A DNA stretch of 64,000 nt from Bacteroidetes bacterium UBA4414 (GTDB lineage Bacteria; Bacteroidota; Bacteroidia; Chitinophagales; Chitinophagaceae): contig DGQM01000023.1 in NCBI GenBank assembly GCA_002389765.1, positions 235,904 through 299,903 of the forward strand, written 5' to 3'. A program made the translations under genes and the position numbers. Under the pieces are notes generated by a model. It had not been told where the DNA came from. It saw only the letters and a list, made by a program, of their open reading frames with translations, and did no database searches. Positions within the stretch are counted from its first letter, which is position 1; every line of letters starts with the position of its first letter. Of the stretch, positions 59,334-64,000 are shown piece after piece.

Positions 59334-62201
59334 ATGAAACCTATAATAAGCCTACTGTTAATATTGTTATCGTTCTCATCAGTTGCACAAAATATCAGAC
59401 CATATCTTATAGCATACTATCCTTTTCAAGGAGATTTGAAAGATTATAGTGGTAATGGATTTGATGGTGTTGGCCATGGCGGTGTAGGATATGGCACCGA
59501 TAAATTCGGCAACGCTAATAATGCATTAAGACTTGATGGTATTAATGATTGGGTACAAATACCTAATATAAAATTAGGCCCACGCTTCGCATTTAGCATA
59601 CTAGTAAGATTAGATACCCTAAAACCACAGATGATATTATCGCTTTGCGATACCGGAGGTAATGCACCCAATCATCAGGTTATGAAATTCGGTTATAATA
59701 TGCCTTATATACCACCTATTAATTTTCAGGGAGATACTTTTTTTGCATTTCGTGTATCTAAAACAGGTAATAATTGCGACTCTAATGGCATAAAACCAGA
59801 TACGGTAAGCGTACATGTACCAACAAGAAGTGGTCTCACTCCATATCCTACAACTAATAACTGGTACTGTATTTATGGCTTTTATCATGAAGGAATGAGC
59901 ACGGCATACTCTTTACATTTACTTGGAAACGCGACAAATTTAGTTAGTAATTATGCATATGGAAGTACAATTGCAGACACATGCAACGGTATGTTCAAAA
60001 TAGGGAAATGGTGGAATAACAATCCCCTGTTTATGAAGGGTTATGTTGATGAACTGAGAATATACAGGGTAGATTCAGCCATACCATATACACTTTTTGC
60101 AGATACTAATACTTGCAAAATTATTCCGATAGTTGCTACACAAAAAATTGATACCGGATTTTGCCATGGTGCAACATCAGTATTCAGGTTGCCATACATT
60201 GCCAATAATATGTTTAATGCGGGGAATGTATTTACAGCGCAATTATCAGATACCGCAGGCAACTTCACATCTCCGCTTAATATTGGCACCATTACATCTT
60301 ATGCTTCAGATACCATCACTTGCACTATACCATCTTCGTTGCCACTTGGCAATAAATATAAAATAAGAATAGTGTCCTCTTTACCTTATAGCGAGTCTGC
60401 CGATAATCATATACGTATTGAGATAAATACCAAACCAATAGTAACAGCAGGAAGCAATAGTCCTCTTTGTGCTTTGTCAGATACATTAAGGTTAACAGGC
60501 TCAAGTAGTATCTCAAACGTACAATATCTTTGGACAGGAAAAATATCTTCTTTATTACAAAACCCCATTATACCAAATGTAGGTTCAGTATACAATGGTC
60601 AATACATTTTAAGAGCAAAAAACAGGTATTGCATTTCAAATCCCGATACTGTAAGTGTTTTAGTAAAATCTATTCCAGAAAATTTAGCATTATCGTACAA
60701 CAATTCTGTTTGCGAAGCAGATACGCTAAAATTAACATGCACAACTTCTACATCAGGGGTCAGTTTTTCATGGACTGGCCCACTCAGCTTTTCATCAACG
60801 ATACAAAACCCTGTGTTAAGTAATACCACAACATCTGCATCCGGCAAATACTATATGAATGCAACAACTGGTAACGGATGTTATGCAAAAGACTCAATTA
60901 CCGTACTAGTAAAACCACTCCCTACAAGCTTCAACGCAGTAGCAGGCAGTATTTGTGAAGGGAATGTATTCTTCCTGGCAGGCAATACAAGTTCTGCAGG
61001 TGTCAGCTTTAGTTGGACAGGGCCAAATGGCTTTACCAGTACGCTACAGAACCCTAACATATCGTCCGCTACCACTGCCGCTACAGGCAACTACTATGTT
61101 ACAGGCACACTCAATGGTTGTTCTGTTAAAGACACAGTATATGGCAGCGTGTATCCAATACCCGCAAGACCATTGTCTATTGCCAACACCCCGGTTTGCG
61201 TAGGGCAGGATTTGAAGCTGAATGTCAGCAATCCGCAGTCAGGTGTATATTCATGGATCGGTATTGGTGGGTATAGTGCTGCTATTGTAAGCCCTGTGCG
61301 TACAAGCGCTGCAACAGCTATGGCGGGCAAATACTACGTTACCGTTACAGCCAATGGCTGTACATCAGACAAGGATTCTGTGACTGTAGTTGTTAACCCT
61401 GCACCCGTCATCAATATGTACCCAAGCCCTAAAGACAGTATTTGCCAGGGGGCTACGCTTACATTCATTTCAAGCACAGCCAATGCAGGTACATCTTTCC
61501 AGCGTTATTGGTATAGAAATAATACAGTTATCGGCGGCGCTTCTAATGCTAACTACAGCACTACCACTGCTGCAGATAATGATGAATATTATGTTACGCT
61601 CGTTGCAACAGGCGTATGTGCAGAGCCATATACCGACACCAGCAACAAGATTATTATGCGCGTATTCCCTTGGTTGCCTGCTTCGGTATCTATAGTTGCC
61701 AATCCTGCTACAACAGTACCAAGTGGTACGATGGTCAATTTTACCGCCACGCCTGTCAATGGCGGCAACAAACCCACCTATCAGTGGACAAGAAATGGCA
61801 CCCCTGTTGTAGGTGCGCTCAGCAATATCTGGGGGGCAAGCACCCTCAGCAACAATGATGAGATATGTGTAAACATGAGCAGCAGCTATCTATGCCCTAA
61901 CCCTAAAACAGCAAAAAGCAATTGCATAAAAGTAAGTATAGAAAGTACAGGCATTAATAGTTTGGCAGGCAATGCAGCCATCCATGTATATCCCAATCCT
62001 GTAAAAGATGTCTTGAACATTGACGGCATAAAAGCAGGGTGTACTATAACACTCTATGATATATCCGGCAGGTTGCTGCTGCAACAAACAGCATTGGCAG
62101 ATAAAGAGATTGTAAATACAGCTATGTTAGCTTCCGGTGTTTATCAACTCATTATTACAGAAAATACTACTACTACAAGGTTCAGAATAACGAAAGATTA
62201 A
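59334..62201 (+). CDS. LamG/Ig-like repeat protein with T9SS sorting domain
   Basis: A 955-aa secreted protein with a signal peptide (ends SVAQ). A LamG/concanavalin-like domain spans about 25-245 (YYPFQGDLKDYSGNGFDGVGHG, LRLDGINDWVQIPN, DELRIYRVDSA). Five or so Ig/PKD-like repeats follow, each with the VSFSWTGP..F(S/T)STLQNP pattern; two neighbouring ones are near-identical. The final 75 residues (IHVYPNPVKDVLNIDG to TTRFRITKD) are a type A T9SS sorting signal. Probable surface-exposed adhesin or glycan-binding protein; no enzyme motif seen. Confidence 0.85.
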   Translation: MKPIISLLLILLSFSSVAQNIRPYLIAYYPFQGDLKDYSGNGFDGVGHGGVGYGTDKFGNANNALRLDGINDWVQIPNIKLGPRFAFSILVRLDTLKPQMILSLCDTGGNAPNHQVMKFGYNMPYIPPINFQGDTFFAFRVSKTGNNCDSNGIKPDTVSVHVPTRSGLTPYPTTNNWYCIYGFYHEGMSTAYSLHLLGNATNLVSNYAYGSTIADTCNGMFKIGKWWNNNPLFMKGYVDELRIYRVDSAIPYTLFADTNTCKIIPIVATQKIDTGFCHGATSVFRLPYIANNMFNAGNVFTAQLSDTAGNFTSPLNIGTITSYASDTITCTIPSSLPLGNKYKIRIVSSLPYSESADNHIRIEINTKPIVTAGSNSPLCALSDTLRLTGSSSISNVQYLWTGKISSLLQNPIIPNVGSVYNGQYILRAKNRYCISNPDTVSVLVKSIPENLALSYNNSVCEADTLKLTCTTSTSGVSFSWTGPLSFSSTIQNPVLSNTTTSASGKYYMNATTGNGCYAKDSITVLVKPLPTSFNAVAGSICEGNVFFLAGNTSSAGVSFSWTGPNGFTSTLQNPNISSATTAATGNYYVTGTLNGCSVKDTVYGSVYPIPARPLSIANTPVCVGQDLKLNVSNPQSGVYSWIGIGGYSAAIVSPVRTSAATAMAGKYYVTVTANGCTSDKDSVTVVVNPAPVINMYPSPKDSICQGATLTFISSTANAGTSFQRYWYRNNTVIGGASNANYSTTTAADNDEYYVTLVATGVCAEPYTDTSNKIIMRVFPWLPASVSIVANPATTVPSGTMVNFTATPVNGGNKPTYQWTRNGTPVVGALSNIWGASTLSNNDEICVNMSSSYLCPNPKTAKSNCIKVSIESTGINSLAGNAAIHVYPNPVKDVLNIDGIKAGCTITLYDISGRLLLQQTALADKEIVNTAMLASGVYQLIITENTTTTRFRITKD

Positions 62202-62494
62202 ATCACATTTTTTACGTATATTTGCTATAATAAAAAAGCTCTTCGAAAATCCTGTAAAACCGAAACAATTATTTACACACAACTGAAAAATTTTGCAACA
62301 AACTGCAACCTGCCTGCGGCAGGCAGGCAATTCCGTAACTGTTTGTAACCATACTAGTATTGATAATCAACCATCTGAATGGTTACAGAAACAAAAACTG
62401 TTGAAACACTATCAAAAACTATCAACAGATAATTCAAAGCATTATATAAATGCATTCCTTATTTTTGGCGCGCTAAAAAGAAAGGATATAGTTT
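62202..62494. other. Intergenic region with two palindromes
   Basis: About 293 bp without a supported gene. It holds a 9-bp perfect palindrome (62309-62327), a GTAACCAT/ATGGTTAC inverted repeat (62345-62352 and 62379-62386), and a degenerate run of AAACTGTTGAAACACTATC-like repeats around 62390-62430. No exact TAnnTTTG box at the usual distance. Confidence 0.55.
62309..62327. repeat. CCTGCCTGC palindrome (REP-like)
   Basis: CCTGCCTGC and GCAGGCAGG are perfect inverted copies around a single G. The sequence is much more G/C-rich than its surroundings, and no T-run follows, so it is more like a REP/intergenic repeat than a terminator. Confidence 0.5.
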
Positions 62495-63781
62495 ATGAAA
62501 ATGACACGCTTTGTATTATTAGTTAATCTGTTCCTTTTTACACTGCACGCATCCGCTCAAAACGAAAAGCGTTTCCTGAAGCGGGAAATTCAGCAACTGT
62601 CGTCTACTACCATGCATGGCAGGGGCTACGTGTTCAAAGGAGGCGAAAAGGCTGCCAAGCATATTGCCAACCATTTTCGCAACATTGGCCTCAAGGCTTT
62701 CGATAAGGACAGCAACTATTTTCAGCCCTATTTCTTCCCCATCAATACCTTTCCGGGAGATGTGCTGATGAAGGTAAACAAGATCGTACTGGTACCCGGG
62801 GTAGATTTCATTGTCAATGGTGCCAGCAGTAGTTATATATCAGATGGCACTGTCCGCCTGAAGCGTATAGACCTTGGCAAGGTAAAAGACTCTGCTAAGT
62901 GGGAGTCTGTAAAGCAGCGCTTCGCAGACCGTGAGTTTGGCTACTACCTGAAGAATGCAGATACCGTAACCAAATACCTGAAGTTCAATATCCGCAGTTT
63001 TGCTAAGGAGTTTCCAAAAGGCCTGTTCGTTGTGCCGCAACATGGCAAAATGATATGGACTGCCAATACAGAGAATGTACCGGGCACTATTGTAACCGTT
63101 GAAGATACGGTGCTGCCAAAGCATCCACGCAAAGCAGTAGTGCGTATAGAAGCGAAGATGAACCCAAGCTTCAAAACGCAGAATGTGATAGGCTATGTAC
63201 CGGGTACAGAAAAGCCCGATAGCTTTATCGTCTTCTCTGCGCATTACGACCATCTGGGGCAAATGGGTACACAAGCCATCTTCCCCGGTGCGCACGACAA
63301 TGCAAGTGGTACCGCACTGGTCATGTATCTGGCACAGTACTTTGCAGCACATCCGCAGAAGTACTCTGTTGCGTTTATGCTATTCAGTGGCGAAGAGGCA
63401 GGTTTGATGGGCTCTAAACATTATACCAAGTATCCGTTGTTCCCGCTCAGGAATATTCGCTTTTTGGTGAATCTGGATATGACAGGTGATGCTACAAATG
63501 GTATTACCATTGTGAATGCTTACAACAATACACCTGAATACAGGCTGATGGACAAGATAAACGGGCTGGAGGGTTACCTGCCAAAAATCAACTTGCGAGA
63601 CCAAACGCAAAACAGCGACCACTGGCCGTTTTGCGATGCAGGTGTGAAGGGAGTGTTCATCTATGGCAATGGTACAAAGCCTTATTATCATGATGTGTTT
63701 GATGTTGCCAAAGAGATATCGCTGGAGAATATTGATGGCTTGTCGAAACTGCTGATAAGGTTTACAGAAGGCTTGCAATAA
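62495..63781 (+). CDS. M28-family zinc aminopeptidase
   Basis: A 428-aa secreted peptidase (signal peptide ends HASAQ). The co-catalytic zinc ligands are recognisable: FSAHYDHLGQ (His/Asp), GAHDNASGTALVMYLA (bridging Asp), FSGEEAGLMGSKHY (catalytic and ligand Glu), NLDMTGD and a late His in NSDHWPF. A PA-like insert (about 60-200) precedes the core. Typical aminopeptidase or glutaminyl-cyclase-like role; aminopeptidase is more likely. Followed by a second peptidase-like gene. Confidence 0.9.
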   Translation: MKMTRFVLLVNLFLFTLHASAQNEKRFLKREIQQLSSTTMHGRGYVFKGGEKAAKHIANHFRNIGLKAFDKDSNYFQPYFFPINTFPGDVLMKVNKIVLVPGVDFIVNGASSSYISDGTVRLKRIDLGKVKDSAKWESVKQRFADREFGYYLKNADTVTKYLKFNIRSFAKEFPKGLFVVPQHGKMIWTANTENVPGTIVTVEDTVLPKHPRKAVVRIEAKMNPSFKTQNVIGYVPGTEKPDSFIVFSAHYDHLGQMGTQAIFPGAHDNASGTALVMYLAQYFAAHPQKYSVAFMLFSGEEAGLMGSKHYTKYPLFPLRNIRFLVNLDMTGDATNGITIVNAYNNTPEYRLMDKINGLEGYLPKINLRDQTQNSDHWPFCDAGVKGVFIYGNGTKPYYHDVFDVAKEISLENIDGLSKLLIRFTEGLQ

Positions 63782-63784
63782 TAT

Positions 63785-63810
63785 CCCCCGATTTGTAACG
63801 TCGGGCTTTT
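63785..63810 (+). terminator. Weak terminator after the M28 gene
   Basis: CCCGA (63787-63791) pairs with TCGGG (63801-63805), then CTTTT. Short stem, so only moderate support. Confidence 0.4.
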
Positions 63811-63850
63811 AGAAACATTATAATACTTTTATATTCTTAATTCATATAGC

Positions 63851-64000
63851 ATGAAGCAATACATCTCTGCACTTGGCCTATCGGCATTACTGCTCGTTTC
63901 TTGCGGCAATGGTGGTGGAACAGCCAACAATGATGCCGTACAAACAGAAGCACAAGCGTTTCTGGACAAGTATACTACCGAATACGTAAAGCTCTATACC
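63851..64000 (+). CDS. N-terminal fragment of a lipoprotein, possibly M2 peptidyl-dipeptidase
   Basis: Fifty codons from the ATG at 63851; the gene runs off the window. A lipobox (LLLVSC, Cys about 17) is followed by a Gly-rich spacer and EAQAFLDKYTTEYVKLYT. That last stretch resembles the first helix of M2 (angiotensin-converting enzyme-like) peptidases of Bacteroidota, but the catalytic HExxH is not in the window. Confidence 0.6.
   Translation, partial: MKQYISALGLSALLLVSCGNGGGTANNDAVQTEAQAFLDKYTTEYVKLYT

Noticed and set aside
1..64000. CRISPR array, insertion sequence, integrase, prophage or toxin-antitoxin module
   Set aside because: No regularly spaced repeats, transposase or integrase motifs, or phage genes were recognised on either strand.

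Overview
This window looks like chromosomal DNA of a Bacteroidota bacterium, most likely of the Chitinophagaceae/Sphingobacteriia type. The evidence is: type IX secretion (T9SS) C-terminal sorting domains on three large secreted proteins; GLPGLI, GEVED, DUF4397, DUF4836 and DUF3127 family proteins; a type III glutamine synthetase; a fused E1 alpha/beta 2-oxoacid dehydrogenase; a class II (B12-dependent) ribonucleotide reductase; and repeated use of the Bacteroidota promoter -7 box TAnnTTTG (often TAnnTTAG or TAnnTTTA). I see no CRISPR array, insertion sequence, integrase, prophage or rRNA. Genes are closely packed, and no gene-free stretch exceeds about 300 bp.

Layout. 1-10.2 kb: start of a possible PaaE-like reductase, mutL, a secreted NagZ-like GH3/serine-hydrolase fusion, fused E1 dehydrogenase, a lipoprotein, then a RidA-type deaminase plus ALDH8A1-like dehydrogenase pair (probably the 2-aminomuconate branch of kynurenine breakdown). 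10.4-16.0 kb: small envelope proteins, a duplicated DUF4397 T9SS cargo, a GreA/B-like factor. 16.1-22.4 kb: nrdJ and a GEVED-domain T9SS protein. 22.6-26.3 kb: gcvH-vanZ, then a compact three-gene heptose-nucleotide/glycosyltransferase operon (hddA, hddC, GT4). 26.3-34.3 kb: ruvB, a GT39-type membrane transferase, a cystathionine gamma-synthase family enzyme, and an operon of a TonB-receptor-like barrel, a GLPGLI protein and a CxxC lipoprotein. 34.6-44 kb: pyrG, dcd, phosphopantetheinyl transferase, GSIII, GNAT, OsmC, scoA/scoB, ArsC-like. 44-51.5 kb: MoxR-like ATPase, membrane protein, arfB, purN, an S4 protein, two lipoproteins, a DUF3127 protein with an SSB-like tail. 51.7-56.5 kb: a LuxR-type response regulator and membrane histidine kinase, tRNA-His, a PorT-like barrel, a glycosyltransferase-like gene, rnz and a STAS protein. 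56.7-64 kb: clpC, a LamG/PKD-like T9SS protein, an M28 peptidase and the start of a lipoprotein that resembles M2 dipeptidases.

Cross-cutting signals. The -7 boxes fall mainly into two classes by distance to the start codon: 3-4 nt (predicted leaderless mRNAs: GH3 fusion, ALDH, GreA-like, dcd, PPTase, S4 protein) and 16-24 nt (mutL, E1, gcvH, hddA, metB-like, glnN, scoA, the PorT-like barrel). They settle several starts, notably a GTG start for mutL and ATG starts where a TTG lies inside the promoter. nrdJ and pyrG are exceptions with long leaders, each with a DnaA-box-like 9-mer nearby; pyrG also has two overlapping leader ORFs. Four convergent or downstream terminators share the same GCCCCG/CGGGGC stem. 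No wholly new multi-gene system is evident. The best leads are the leaderless/leadered promoter classes, the pyrG and nrdJ leaders, the DUF3127 protein with an SSB-like tip, the MutL that lacks the endonuclease motif, and a histidine kinase that looks like the detached back half of a propeller kinase.
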